Part shown: piece by piece, positions 1 through 7,369 of the stretch
Position numbering within the stretch: the first letter of the stretch is position 1
How the letters are laid out: each line of letters opens with the position of its first letter
Assembly (NCBI GenBank): GCA_934590355.1
Contig: CAKTOX010000038.1
Coordinates: 1-13,327 of the forward strand
Reading direction: 5' to 3'
From: an uncultured Oscillospiraceae bacterium
GTDB lineage: Bacteria > Bacillota > Clostridia > Oscillospirales > Oscillospiraceae
DNA: 13,327 nt
The notes under the pieces: generated by a model
Databases searched by the model: none
What the model was told of the DNA's origin: nothing
The model's input: the letters and a program-made list of their open reading frames with translations, nothing else
Made by a program: the position numbers and the translations under genes

Positions 1-94
1 GTTCTTAATTTCCGTTCTGCTCAGGATTTGTGGGACTTTGAACTCGCTTCCTGTTGCACTTAGTTTGACAATTCACTTGTCCGTATTCGAATGA
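1..94. other. Left-edge sequence without an identified gene
   Basis: No complete gene lies here. One forward frame is open from the left edge and stops with TAG at 61-63, which gives 20 codons of uncharacteristic protein; it could be the tail of a gene outside the window or chance. I see no hairpin with a T-run that would end leftward transcription from the gene stopping at 95. A 5-bp stem (CGAAT/ATTCG, 88-101) overlaps that stop codon but is too weak to call a terminator. Confidence 0.3.
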
Positions 95-1342
95 TTATTC
101 GCCGAAATCGAGAACGCGCAGCATACGCACGAGGGTGAGTCTGTTGCGGATCGCCGCGGAGATGGGCAGCATCTCGCTCTCAAGCGCGGGATCGATGCCG
201 ATGTGCTCGGGGAGGTACTTGCAGCCGCATGCCTTGTAGAGAGACTCAAGCTCCTCAACGGTGGGCAGGGCATTTATCATGTCGCGTATCTCGTCCCAGT
301 GATCAACGATGTTCTGAGGATCGAAGGTCGCGAGAATGTCGTTTTCGTTTTCCTTAATGATGCCCGCTGCGAGTCTGTCGCCGAATTTCTCGCGGATCCA
401 CTGCTCGCTGAGGGGCTCGAAGGGCTTTGCCTTGGGAGTGGGCAGGGTGGCAAGATGACGGTACAGCTTCAGGCAGGCGAAGGTGCCGACGCCGACGCAT
501 TCGCCGTGGATACCCTCGGCATTTTCAAAGCGCGGGGGCTGCATCTCGACGAGGTGAGCCATGAGGTGCTCGGCGCCCGAGGCCGCTCTGGAGTGGTTGA
601 GAAGCTGCATGGTCAGGCCGCTCTTCATCTGCGCCATGGTCATTGCCTCGTGGTCGGCAACGCCGGTGGCTGCGTACTTGTCGGCTGCCTCGCGCATTAT
701 TTCAAGAGCCTCCTGTGCAAGATCGGCTACCATGGGGCAGTAATACTCGCTGCAGACAAGGTGGGAAATTTTCCAGTCGAGCAGGGAGATGTACTTGGAG
801 AGAATGTCGTTTATGCCGCTGGCGACGAGGCGCGCAGGAGCGCCCTTAATGATGTCAAGATCGGTCACGACGAGGACGGGAGCGCACATTGCGGTGGACT
901 TTTTCTGGCCGTTAATGATGGCCGAGCATATATTCGCGGTAAAGCCGTCGGAGGAGGCAAGCGTCGGGATGGCAACAAAGGGAATGCCGAGCTTATATGC
1001 GGGATAGCGGCCGAAGTCCATGATGGTGCCGGCGCCGTAAGCCACGATGACCTCGGGATTATCGAGCTGCTCCATCATTTTCTCGATGGCAACGTCCTCC
1101 GCCTTGAGGCCGTTTGCCTCGAGCACGATCTCCTGATCGGCGCGCACATGCTTGCCCTCGGTGAGCTTGTAGATGACAGAGTCGTAAACGACCGCGCGCT
1201 TTTTGTCCGCAAGGCCGACGTCCGCCATGTACTGCTCAAAATTTGCGATGGCGCCGGACTCGACGACGACCTTTTTCGTCTCGAGCTCATGATCCTTGCC
1301 GCAAACGCAGCTGCCAACGTACTTTTCGCAATCCATTATCAT
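95..1342 (-). CDS. araM: sn-glycerol-1-phosphate dehydrogenase (AraM/EgsA family)
   Basis: This 415-residue protein belongs to the iron-containing/glycerol dehydrogenase fold. The family reduces dihydroxyacetone phosphate to sn-glycerol 1-phosphate with NAD(P)H in the cytoplasm. The visible hallmarks are the nucleotide-binding GAGTIMD (103-109), the loop PTLASSDGFTA (127-137), and the expected metal ligands D179 (GINDILSKY), H259 (GAEHLMAH) and H279 (GIHGEC). The N-terminus carries a C-x-C-G-x-x-H cluster (C12, C14, H18) of unknown role. An in-frame ATG lies six codons upstream at 1360. The start at 1342 is preferred because a GAGG (complement of 1351-1354) sits 8 nt before it. In Bacillus the product is used with PcrB for heptaprenylglyceryl phosphate synthesis, but no pcrB homologue is visible here, so the role in this organism is inferred. 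A good promoter lies just upstream (1385-1413). A general glycerol dehydrogenase function is less likely given the SDGF loop. Confidence 0.88.
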   Translation of the reverse strand: MIMDCEKYVGSCVCGKDHELETKKVVVESGAIANFEQYMADVGLADKKRAVVYDSVIYKLTEGKHVRADQEIVLEANGLKAEDVAIEKMMEQLDNPEVIVAYGAGTIMDFGRYPAYKLGIPFVAIPTLASSDGFTANICSAIINGQKKSTAMCAPVLVVTDLDIIKGAPARLVASGINDILSKYISLLDWKISHLVCSEYYCPMVADLAQEALEIMREAADKYAATGVADHEAMTMAQMKSGLTMQLLNHSRAASGAEHLMAHLVEMQPPRFENAEGIHGECVGVGTFACLKLYRHLATLPTPKAKPFEPLSEQWIREKFGDRLAAGIIKENENDILATFDPQNIVDHWDEIRDMINALPTVEELESLYKACGCKYLPEHIGIDPALESEMLPISAAIRNRLTLVRMLRVLDFGE

Positions 1343-1384
1343 AGCTGATACCTCATACATAAAAATATATTAAAACATAGTTAA

Positions 1385-1413
1385 ATTTTAACCATACTCA
1401 CCGTTTAAGTCAA
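1385..1413 (-). promoter_or_regulatory. Predicted sigma-A promoter of araM
   Basis: Read leftward, the -35 box TTGACT (complement of 1408-1413) and the -10 box TAAAAT (complement of 1385-1390) are separated by exactly 17 bp. Each box matches the consensus at five of six positions. The expected transcription start is near 1378, giving a leader of about 35 nt with the GAGG ribosome binding site. An imperfect palindrome (1377-1395) overlaps the -10 box. Confidence 0.7.
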
Positions 1414-1428
1414 TAGAAAATATGAACG

Positions 1429-1466
1429 AAAAAAACGGGCAAAGCCGTGTAGCTCTGCCCAGTTTT
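1429..1466 (-). terminator. Rho-independent terminator after the P-loop gene
   Basis: A 9-bp stem with one mismatch (GGGCAAAGC 1437-1445 against GCTCTGCCC 1452-1460) is followed on the minus strand by seven T residues (complement of 1429-1435). It starts about 10 bp past the stop codon at 1470. Five T residues also follow on the plus strand, but no rightward gene needs it. It separates the P-loop gene from araM. Confidence 0.75.
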
Positions 1467-1469
1467 TGG

Positions 1470-1883
1470 TCAAATCATATATTTTCTGATCGCCTCGCCG
1501 ACCGTGTCGGGGTCGGTAGTAACGCTGATTACAAATTCGATGTTTTCCTTCTCGGAGAAGTTCTCGAGCCAGTCGAGGAATTCGCCGAACATGACGGGGT
1601 CCTTGTTGCTTACTATCTTGTAGAAGTTATCGACAAAAACGTGGGTGATGTCATAGTTGCCGGAATGCAGGCCGCAGAAGAAGCCCTTTATAAATTCGTA
1701 GGAACCGATGTCGTAAGAACCTGCCTCGATAAGCCGAGCCTGATAGGGGATATCGAAAGTGAGCTTTTTTTCCTTCTCGATGCAAACGACGTCGCCGTTT
1801 TCCATTGCGACAGCCTCGCGCACAAGCTCGACCAGACGCTTTGTCTTGCCGCTGCCCTTCAGACCCATGATCAACTTAACCAT
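1470..1883 (-). CDS. Small P-loop NTPase, function unknown
   Basis: This 137-residue protein begins almost immediately with a Walker A loop, GLKGSGKT (residues 7-14). A hydrophobic strand ending in VFVDNF resembles a Walker B motif, so ATP or GTP binding is likely. Nothing else identifies a reaction. There is no signal peptide or membrane segment, so it should be cytoplasmic. The length and short inter-motif distance resemble a minimal one-domain P-loop fold rather than a full secretion or pilus ATPase, even though such proteins are sometimes labelled PilT-like. A GTG at 1892 opens the frame earlier. The ATG at 1883 is chosen because AAAGGAG lies 10 nt before it and only 1 nt before the GTG. 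Its own promoter and terminator flank it, so it appears to be monocistronic, between pgi and araM. I cannot assign a function. Confidence 0.8.
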   Translation of the reverse strand: MVKLIMGLKGSGKTKRLVELVREAVAMENGDVVCIEKEKKLTFDIPYQARLIEAGSYDIGSYEFIKGFFCGLHSGNYDITHVFVDNFYKIVSNKDPVMFGEFLDWLENFSEKENIEFVISVTTDPDTVGEAIRKYMI

Positions 1884-1933
1884 TTTGACCACTCTCCTTT
1901 TTGTTATAAGTTGAAGGTTATTTCTTTGAGCTT

Positions 1934-1962
1934 AGATTACCATCTTTCCGGTAACTTTGCAA
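1934..1962 (-). promoter_or_regulatory. Candidate promoter of the P-loop gene
   Basis: Read leftward, TTGCAA (complement of 1957-1962) and TAATCT (complement of 1934-1939) are 17 bp apart, about 50 bp upstream of the ATG at 1883. The -10 box is weak. The call rests on spacing and on position between the pgi terminator and the gene. Confidence 0.4.
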
Positions 1963-1992
1963 GACCTAATATGTTAAATAAATTTTATAAAT

Positions 1993-2026
1993 AAAAGCGC
2001 CGGATATGCTTTTATCCGACGCTTTT
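1993..2026 (-). terminator. Rho-independent terminator after pgi
   Basis: A 13-bp stem with one non-Watson-Crick position pairs 1993-2005 (AAAAGCGCCGGAT) with 2014-2026 (ATCCGACGCTTTT) around an 8-nt loop. It lies 16 bp beyond the pgi stop. On the minus strand the descending arm ends in a T-run that continues into AT-rich sequence. It could act in both directions, but only pgi needs it. Confidence 0.75.
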
Positions 2027-2041
2027 GCCGTATTCTCAGGG

Positions 2042-3316
2042 TCAAGTGCCCGGCTTACCGAGCATTTTGAACATATTTTTTTTGTATGCCTCGACGCCGG
2101 GCTGGTCAAAGGGATTGACTCCGGACATATAGCCGGAGATGGCGCAGGCAAGCTCGAAGAAGCAAACGAGCTCGGCAAAGCCGGCCTCGTCGCGCGCCGT
2201 GACGCTTATGCCGATGTTGGGAACGCCGCCGGATATGTGCGCGGCCTTGACCGCGTCCGCCGCCGTGCGGCATATGTCGGCATACTCCTTGCCGGCGAGG
2301 TAGTTCAGCCCGTCGGGGTCGCCCATCTCGAAGGGCACGGAGATGCTTCTGCGGCTGTTTTCAAAGCTGACGACGGTCTCCATGAGCGTGCGCGGGCCGT
2401 CCTGAATGTACTGTCCCATAGAGTGCAGATCGGCGGTGAATTCAACGGAGGCCGGGAAGATGCCGATGCCGTTTTTGCCCTCGCTCTCGCCGTAAAGCTG
2501 CTTCCACCACTCCGCCATGAAGCGGAACGACGGCTCGTAGCAGCCGAGTATCTCGACGCTCTTGCCGTGACCGTAAAGGTACTGGCGTGCTGCGGCGTAC
2601 TGCCATGCGGGGTTTTCGGGAGAGCGAAGGTCAAGCTCCTTGAAAGAGCAGATCGCGGTGGTGATGACGGCTTTGATGTCTATGCCGGCGACTGCCATAG
2701 GCAGAAGTCCGACGGCGGACAGAACGCTGTATCTGCCGCCGACATCGTCGGGAACGACGAAGCACTCCCAGCCCTCTGCATCGGCAAGGCTCTTAAGAGC
2801 GCCGCGGCTTGCGTCGGTCGTGGCGAAAATGTGTTTTTTTGCGGCGGAGCCGTATTTCTCGCGCAGAAGCTTTCTGAAAACGCGGAAGGCGAGTGCGGGC
2901 TCAAGCGTGGTGCCGGACTTGGAGATGACGTTGACGTCAAAATCCATGTCGCCGAGCTGCTCAAGCGTGTCGCTCAGAGCGTCCGGAGACAGGCCGTTGC
3001 CGACGAAGAATATTCTCGGGTCATCGGGAGAGGGAACGGGACGAAGCAGCTCGATAGCGCCGCGCGCACCTAGGTACGAGCCGCCGATACCGATGACGAC
3101 GAGCGCCTTCGAGCGGCTCCTGATGCGCTGTGCCGCGCTGAGTATTGCCTTGAGCTCACCGTCGCGTATGCGCGTGGGAAGCTCGAGCCAGCCCGTGAAA
3201 TCGCTGCCGGCGCCGCTTTTTTCCGTAAGCATACGATGTGCCGATGCTGCCGCGGCGAAGTCCAGCTCCGCGGGATCAAAAAATGCGGAAGCTCCCGAAA
3301 GATCAACCTTTATCAT
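2042..3316 (-). CDS. pgi: Glucose-6-phosphate isomerase
   Basis: This 424-residue cytoplasmic enzyme interconverts glucose 6-phosphate and fructose 6-phosphate. It shows the sugar-isomerase (SIS) signatures IGGSYLGA (77-84), SKSGTT (132-137) and GGRYSVLSAVG (193-203). The usual catalytic region YGESEGKNG (275-283, with E277) is present, as are H298 (DLHSMGQ) and the C-terminal QPGVEAYK lysine at 412. The length fits the compact bacterial form of about 430-450 residues. GTG codons open the frame slightly earlier (3325). The ATG at 3316 is chosen because GGAG lies 8 nt upstream of it. A leftward promoter at 3352-3379 and a terminator at 1993-2026 make it a single-gene unit. All key residues are intact. 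Confidence 0.96.
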   Translation of the reverse strand: MIKVDLSGASAFFDPAELDFAAAASAHRMLTEKSGAGSDFTGWLELPTRIRDGELKAILSAAQRIRSRSKALVVIGIGGSYLGARGAIELLRPVPSPDDPRIFFVGNGLSPDALSDTLEQLGDMDFDVNVISKSGTTLEPALAFRVFRKLLREKYGSAAKKHIFATTDASRGALKSLADAEGWECFVVPDDVGGRYSVLSAVGLLPMAVAGIDIKAVITTAICSFKELDLRSPENPAWQYAAARQYLYGHGKSVEILGCYEPSFRFMAEWWKQLYGESEGKNGIGIFPASVEFTADLHSMGQYIQDGPRTLMETVVSFENSRRSISVPFEMGDPDGLNYLAGKEYADICRTAADAVKAAHISGGVPNIGISVTARDEAGFAELVCFFELACAISGYMSGVNPFDQPGVEAYKKNMFKMLGKPGT

Positions 3317-3351
3317 AATCACCACTCCGTATCGTGTTTATTTGACACTAT

Positions 3352-3379
3352 ATTATACATCTGCTGCGAGAAAATGCAA
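3352..3379 (-). promoter_or_regulatory. Predicted promoter of pgi
   Basis: Read leftward, a perfect TATAAT (complement of 3352-3357), directly preceded by TG, stands 16 bp from a weak -35 box, TTGCAT (complement of 3374-3379). The expected start is near 3345, about 30 nt before the pgi ATG. Confidence 0.6.
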
Positions 3380-3445
3380 GGGAAAACTGTCGAAGTGGGG
3401 GATTGGAACCAAATTGCGGCGAAATTATCGCAAAAGTGGTGCACA

Positions 3446-4600
3446 CTAACGGGTAACTACATAGCCCTTGAGCAGCTCCAGCAGTACCGCGCCGAAGGAC
3501 GCGCGTCCGACCGCGCAGTCCGATACGAGCGGGACCTCGTATATGGCTTTCCCGCCGGAGCTTATTTTGAGAGTGCCGAGCCGCTGACCCGCCGCAACGG
3601 GCGCGGTGACGCTCTCGGGCAGACACAGCTCATATTCGGTGTCACTCGGCCCGCCTTTCGTGACGAGCATCGCCTCGGGTGCCTCATACACGGGCTGTAC
3701 TGCGTCGGCATTGCCCAAGCTCACGCGCACAGGCGGCAGCACCTCGGGACTGCGCAGACTCAAAAGCCTGTAATTTGAAAAGCCGTAGCTCAAAAGCGCC
3801 ATGGCGTCTGCGTTGCGTGAGTCTATCGTGTCCGCGTGCATGATAACGGCGATGTATTCGACACCGTCGCGCTGCGCGGTCGCACTCAGGCAGTACATGG
3901 CCTTCTCGGTGTAGCCGGTCTTGAGTCCGGTGCAGCCGTCGTAGTAATAAACGAGCTTATTTGTGTTGGAAAGCCCGAATTGCCCGCCGCGTATGGAGTC
4001 CATCCAAATCGTCGTGTAGTTTTTTATAAGCTCGTGCCGTATGAGCTCGCGGCTCATGACCGCGACGTCGTATGCGCTCGTGTAGTGTTCGTCATCGTCG
4101 AAAAGCCCGGTGCAGTTTTTGAAATTCGTGTCCCGCAGTCCAAGCTCGGCGGCACGCTCGTTCATGCGCCTGACAAACTCCCGCTCCGAGCCGCAAAGAT
4201 GCTCCGCCATCGCAACGGCGCAGTCGTTTGCGGATACGACGGCGATGCATTTGAGCATTTCGTCCACGCTCATTTTTTCGCCCTGCTCGAGAAACACGCA
4301 GCTCCCTCCGAAGGAAGCGGCGCGCTCGGACGCGATCACCGTGTCCTCAAGCTTAATGTCGCCCCGCTCAAGCGCCTCGACTATGAGCAGCAGCGTCATT
4401 ATTTTCGTAACGCTTGCCGGCGGCAGACGCTCGTGCGCAGCCTTTTCGTATATGACCTCTCCCGTGATTTTCTCCATCAGCACCGCCGAGGGCGCGGCGA
4501 TGTCAATGGCGTCGTCCCTGAGCGTCGGCACCGCATATGCGGGCATTGCGAGGCTCAATGCGGCCGCCGCGGCGACCAAAGAGCACAAAAATCTTTTCAT
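3446..4600 (-). CDS. dacF: Serine-type D-Ala-D-Ala carboxypeptidase (DacF/PBP5-like)
   Basis: This 384-residue penicillin-binding protein trims the terminal D-alanine from peptidoglycan stem peptides outside the cell membrane. The N-terminus is a classic signal peptide: basic MKR, a hydrophobic core, and a likely cleavage after AYA at residue 23. The three active-site motifs are complete: S63-V-T-K66, S123-A-N125 and K227-T-G229. After the catalytic domain comes a beta-rich C-terminal region like that of DacF/PBP5. It ends in a hydrophobic, probably amphipathic segment (about 367-382) that would hold the enzyme at the membrane. The ATG at 4600 is preceded by GGGAGG at 8 nt. The gene diverges from the AI-2E-family gene. 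I could not find a convincing promoter in the spacer, and no clear terminator follows before the pgi promoter. The subfamily symbol is less certain than the enzyme class. Confidence 0.92.
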   Translation of the reverse strand: MKRFLCSLVAAAAALSLAMPAYAVPTLRDDAIDIAAPSAVLMEKITGEVIYEKAAHERLPPASVTKIMTLLLIVEALERGDIKLEDTVIASERAASFGGSCVFLEQGEKMSVDEMLKCIAVVSANDCAVAMAEHLCGSEREFVRRMNERAAELGLRDTNFKNCTGLFDDDEHYTSAYDVAVMSRELIRHELIKNYTTIWMDSIRGGQFGLSNTNKLVYYYDGCTGLKTGYTEKAMYCLSATAQRDGVEYIAVIMHADTIDSRNADAMALLSYGFSNYRLLSLRSPEVLPPVRVSLGNADAVQPVYEAPEAMLVTKGGPSDTEYELCLPESVTAPVAAGQRLGTLKISSGGKAIYEVPLVSDCAVGRASFGAVLLELLKGYVVTR

Positions 4601-4892
4601 GGCTTATCCCTCCCGTAAAGCCTATGCCCGCGTGCACAAATCATGCCTTCGGTTGCGCAATTATGTTTTATTCGACAAAAATCGATATTGTTTTCACAGT
4701 CCCCCAGCGGAAAAAGTCTTGAAAACACAATGGTTTTAAACATTATCAACACACTTTTCAACATGAATATGACGTGTATATTCACAAATGAGTTAACATA
4801 ACGCAAAGAATTAGCAAATTTTTCGCACAGATATTGACGCAGTGCTCATTGAATAGTAATATTGAGCTATAAAAACTCACGAGGTGGGAAAG
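4601..4892. other. Divergent intergenic spacer between dacF and the AI-2E family gene
   Basis: This 292-bp spacer is clearly more AT-rich than its surroundings. It holds the dacF ribosome binding site at the left end and a rightward promoter plus ribosome binding site at the right end. Short palindromes occur (TTGCGCAA at 4653-4660 and GTTAAC around 4793), but I see no long hairpin, repeat, riboswitch-like structure or credible small gene. No good leftward promoter for dacF stands out. The weak candidates (CATAAT at 4660-4665 and GATAAT at 4742-4747, minus strand) lack a matching -35 box. Confidence 0.5.
4834..4862 (+). promoter_or_regulatory. Predicted sigma-A promoter of the AI-2E family gene
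   Basis: TTGACG (4834-4839) and TAATAT (4857-4862) are 17 bp apart. The -35 box matches consensus at five of six positions and the -10 box at four of six. The expected start is near 4869, giving a very short leader of about 25 nt that contains GAGG at 4881-4884. Confidence 0.6.
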
Positions 4893-6185
4893 TTGAACGA
4901 TAAGCATAAATATTCCCAATATATAGGCTGGGGCATAACGGCGTTTGCCGTCATTGCCGCGGGCGTGCTGTTTTATTTCAGCATTGACTACATGGGTGAC
5001 CTTGTAAAGGCCATCAGATCGCTTATGGGCATTTTGAGCCCCTTTATCTGGGGTCTTGTCATATCGTATCTTCTCGTACCGTCCATGATGATGTACGAGC
5101 GGAAGCTTTTCCGTCCGCTCGTTGCGTCTATAAAAAAGCGCCGCCCGAAGGTGAAGCTGAGCAAGAAGCTGCCGAGGGTCCTCTCGCTCATTCTTGCGGA
5201 GATAGTGATGCTCCTGCTCATAACCGCGCTTATTTATCTCATCGTGCCGCAGGTGTATGACAGCATATCCGCCATCATAACAAACAGCCCGGCCTACTTT
5301 GAATCGGCGTCCAAGGCGATAGACAATCTCCTGCATGACTTCCCCGAGATCGAGATGTATGCCACCAAGGTCTTCGGCAACATAACCGAGACGCTGACGA
5401 AGTGGGCGACCAATACGCTCCTGCCGAGCATGGAGAATATAGTAACGAACATTACTACCGGCGTATTTTCCGTCGTGAAGGCAGTTTATAACATCGTCAT
5501 CGGCATGATCGTTTCCATCTATATTCTTTATAATAAGGAGCCCTTTATCGCGCACTACCGCAAGGCGCTCTACTGCCTCTTCAAGCCTGAAAAAGCGCGT
5601 AAAATATCCTCCGCGCTGCGCTTTGCAGACCGCACCTTCATGGGCTTTATCGTCGGCAAGCTGCTCGACAGTGCGATAATCGGAATGATCTGCTACGTCG
5701 GCTGCGTGGTCATGCGTATGCCGTATGATCTGCTCATATCCGTCATAATCGGCGTCACGAACATCATTCCGTTCTTCGGCCCGTTCATAGGCGCAATACC
5801 GTCTGCGCTGCTCGTGCTGCTCGTTGACCCCAAGATGTGCCTGTGGTTTGTCATCTTCATCATCGTTTTGCAGCAGATAGACGGCAACATCATAGGGCCG
5901 AAAATCCTCGGCACGTCCATCGGCATCAACGGCTTCTGGGTGCTGTTTTCAATTGTGTTCTTCGGCGGACTGTTCGGCTTCTGGGGAATGCTCCTGGGCG
6001 TTCCGACCTTTGTTATCATTTACACTGCCATTGAGCGCACCGTAAACCGCAAGCTTGAAAGCAGACAGTTGCCGACGGATGCCTCGGTGTATGCAAATCT
6101 TGATTATATTGACCCCGTGACGCATAAGCCCGTGCCGAAGCGCAGGGGCAAAAAAGCCGGAGGCGTTCCGGATAAAAAAGAGTAA
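4893..6185 (+). CDS. AI-2E family (PerM/UPF0118) membrane transporter
   Basis: This 430-residue integral membrane protein has about seven to eight hydrophobic segments. Two to three lie in the first 65 residues and one near 110. A large soluble loop of about 90 residues follows, and the rest lie between about 190 and 385. The family signatures are the re-entrant stretch with NIIPFFGPFIGAIPS and the QQIDGNIIGPKILG motif that follows. Members have been linked to autoinducer-2 export or Na+/H+ exchange, so the substrate is not known from sequence. The C-terminus is a lysine- and arginine-rich cytoplasmic tail. A GTG at 4884 opens the frame, but the TTG at 4893 is preferred because GAGG (4881-4884) lies 8 nt before it. 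It appears to be monocistronic, with a promoter at 4834-4862 and a hairpin terminator after the stop. Confidence 0.87.
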   Translation: MNDKHKYSQYIGWGITAFAVIAAGVLFYFSIDYMGDLVKAIRSLMGILSPFIWGLVISYLLVPSMMMYERKLFRPLVASIKKRRPKVKLSKKLPRVLSLILAEIVMLLLITALIYLIVPQVYDSISAIITNSPAYFESASKAIDNLLHDFPEIEMYATKVFGNITETLTKWATNTLLPSMENIVTNITTGVFSVVKAVYNIVIGMIVSIYILYNKEPFIAHYRKALYCLFKPEKARKISSALRFADRTFMGFIVGKLLDSAIIGMICYVGCVVMRMPYDLLISVIIGVTNIIPFFGPFIGAIPSALLVLLVDPKMCLWFVIFIIVLQQIDGNIIGPKILGTSIGINGFWVLFSIVFFGGLFGFWGMLLGVPTFVIIYTAIERTVNRKLESRQLPTDASVYANLDYIDPVTHKPVPKRRGKKAGGVPDKKE

Positions 6186-6190
6186 AAACC

Positions 6191-6216
6191 AAGGCTGTAC
6201 CGGAAGGTACAGCCTT
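6191..6216. terminator. Bidirectional terminator between convergent genes
   Basis: A perfect 11-bp stem (6191-6201 with 6206-6216) is closed by a GGAA tetraloop. It lies between the stop of the rightward AI-2E gene (6185) and the stop of the leftward desulfurase gene (6231). On the minus strand the stem is followed by TTGG and five T residues. On the plus strand the tail is A/T-rich but less T-pure, so it probably works best for the desulfurase gene. Confidence 0.8.
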
Positions 6217-6230
6217 AATAATTTGATTTG

Positions 6231-7361
6231 TCATCTGTGTGCGAGAGTGTCGTGCGCTTCCTTTAATGCCGAAACGAGCGCGTCAACGTCGGACTGCGTA
6301 TTCATGCGCGAGAAGCTTATGCGGATCGCTCCGTCGATTATCGGCGCGGACAGCCCCATCGCCTCAAGCACGTGGCTTCTGCCGCCCTTTTTGCATGCCG
6401 AGCTGCGCGAGACGAAAATGCCCTTTGCCTCAAGGAAATTCATGAGCACCTCGCTGCGCCAGCCGGGCAGGGACACGCTGAGTATATGCGGAGCGCCGCC
6501 GCCTATTATAACGGCCTCCGGCATTTCGGCGCAGATAGCGCTCGCGGCGCTTTCGCGCAGCATGGCGATCTTATCGCAGTTTTCCTTCATGCCCGCAAAG
6601 GCAATCTCGGCAGCCTTACCGAAGGCGGCTATCTGCGGCATCGCCTCCGTACCCGCGCGAAGACCGCTCTCCTGCGCGCCGCCGTGTATAAGGGGCTTGA
6701 TTTTGACCCCGGTTTTGATATACAATGCGCCTATGCCCTTAGGCGCGTGAATTTTGTGCCCGCTGATGCTTATCATGTCCGCGCCGAGCTTTTTTGCGGA
6801 AAACGGCAGCTTCATGAAGCCCTGCACGGCGTCCGTGTGCAAAAGAGCCTTCGAGCCCTCCGCCTTGAGCATTTTCGCAATGCCCGCGATATCGGTCACG
6901 CCGCCTGTTTCGTTGTTGACCATCATGAGCGTCACGAGCACCGTGTCGCTGCGCAGAGCGTTTTTGACGGCCTGAACGGAGATGCTGCCGTCCTTTTCGG
7001 GCTTGAGGTAAGTGACCTCATAGCCGCGTGCTTCGAGGTCTGCGAGCGTCTTTCTGACGGCGTCGTGCTCGACCGCGGAGGATATGATGTGCTTTCCGCG
7101 CCGCGACATGCTCTCCGCGCCCTTGGTTATCGCCCAAACGTCGCTCTCAGAGCCGCAGGAGGTGAAATAAACCTCCGAGGCCGCGCAGTCGAGCGCCTTT
7201 GCTATCTGTGCGCGGGCCGCGTCGAGATAGGCTTTCGCCTCGCGCCCCTTGGTATGGGTGGAGCTCGGATTTCCGTAGCACTCGGTCATGACCTTGTACG
7301 CAATGTCTGCTGCCTCCGCGCAAACGCGCGTCGTGGCAGCGTTATCGAGATAAACTTCCAT
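6231..7361 (-). CDS. Cysteine desulfurase (NifS/IscS-like, class V aminotransferase)
   Basis: This 376-residue PLP enzyme takes sulfur from L-cysteine to form a protein persulfide plus alanine, and it supplies sulfur for Fe-S clusters or tRNA thiolation. The pattern is complete: YLDNAATT (4-11), a histidine at 99 (EHDAV), NNETG (149-153), TDAVQ (176-180), the PLP lysine K203 in SGHKIHAPKG, and RAGTEA (235-240). The sulfur-carrying cysteine is C323, in SSACKKGGRSHVL. The loop places it in the IscS/NifS group rather than the SufS group. GAGGAG on the minus strand lies 8 nt before the ATG. The gene diverges from mtaB with 29 bp between starts, and its best promoter lies inside mtaB (7400-7428). 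No iscU, sufU or thiI is visible, so the dedicated acceptor is unknown. A link to MtaB is only inferred from position. Confidence 0.92.
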   Translation of the reverse strand: MEVYLDNAATTRVCAEAADIAYKVMTECYGNPSSTHTKGREAKAYLDAARAQIAKALDCAASEVYFTSCGSESDVWAITKGAESMSRRGKHIISSAVEHDAVRKTLADLEARGYEVTYLKPEKDGSISVQAVKNALRSDTVLVTLMMVNNETGGVTDIAGIAKMLKAEGSKALLHTDAVQGFMKLPFSAKKLGADMISISGHKIHAPKGIGALYIKTGVKIKPLIHGGAQESGLRAGTEAMPQIAAFGKAAEIAFAGMKENCDKIAMLRESAASAICAEMPEAVIIGGGAPHILSVSLPGWRSEVLMNFLEAKGIFVSRSSACKKGGRSHVLEAMGLSAPIIDGAIRISFSRMNTQSDVDALVSALKEAHDTLAHR

Positions 7362-7366
7362 ATAAA
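7361..7366 (+). promoter_or_regulatory. Possible -10 box for mtaB
   Basis: TATAAA directly follows the desulfurase start codon and is the only -10-like sequence near the mtaB start. No matching -35 box is found 16-18 bp upstream, inside the GC-rich desulfurase coding sequence. It would give a leader of only about 17 nt, just including the AGGAG. The call is weak. Confidence 0.25.
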
Positions 7367-7369
7367 CTA

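Noticed and set aside
88..101. Small hairpin at the end of araM as a terminator
   Set aside because: The stem is only 5 bp, overlaps the stop codon and has no T-run.
203..1348. A 381-codon open frame on the plus strand, antisense to araM
   Set aside because: It mirrors the codon pattern of a well-supported dehydrogenase on the other strand, has no family features and begins inside araM without a ribosome binding site.
2006..3073. A 355-codon open frame on the plus strand, antisense to pgi
   Set aside because: pgi is intact with all active-site motifs; the antisense frame gives a low-complexity Gly/Ala/Val/Asp-rich product typical of shadows of GC-rich genes.
3388..3412. G-rich stretch GTGGGGGATTGG upstream of pgi, resembling an MraZ-type repeat
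   Set aside because: There is only one clear TGGGG unit rather than the required regularly spaced repeats, and no cell-division cluster is present.
4742..4755. TTATCAACA resembling a DnaA box, hinting at an origin
   Set aside because: It is a single imperfect match in an AT-rich spacer, with no cluster of boxes and no dnaA, dnaN or other origin genes nearby.
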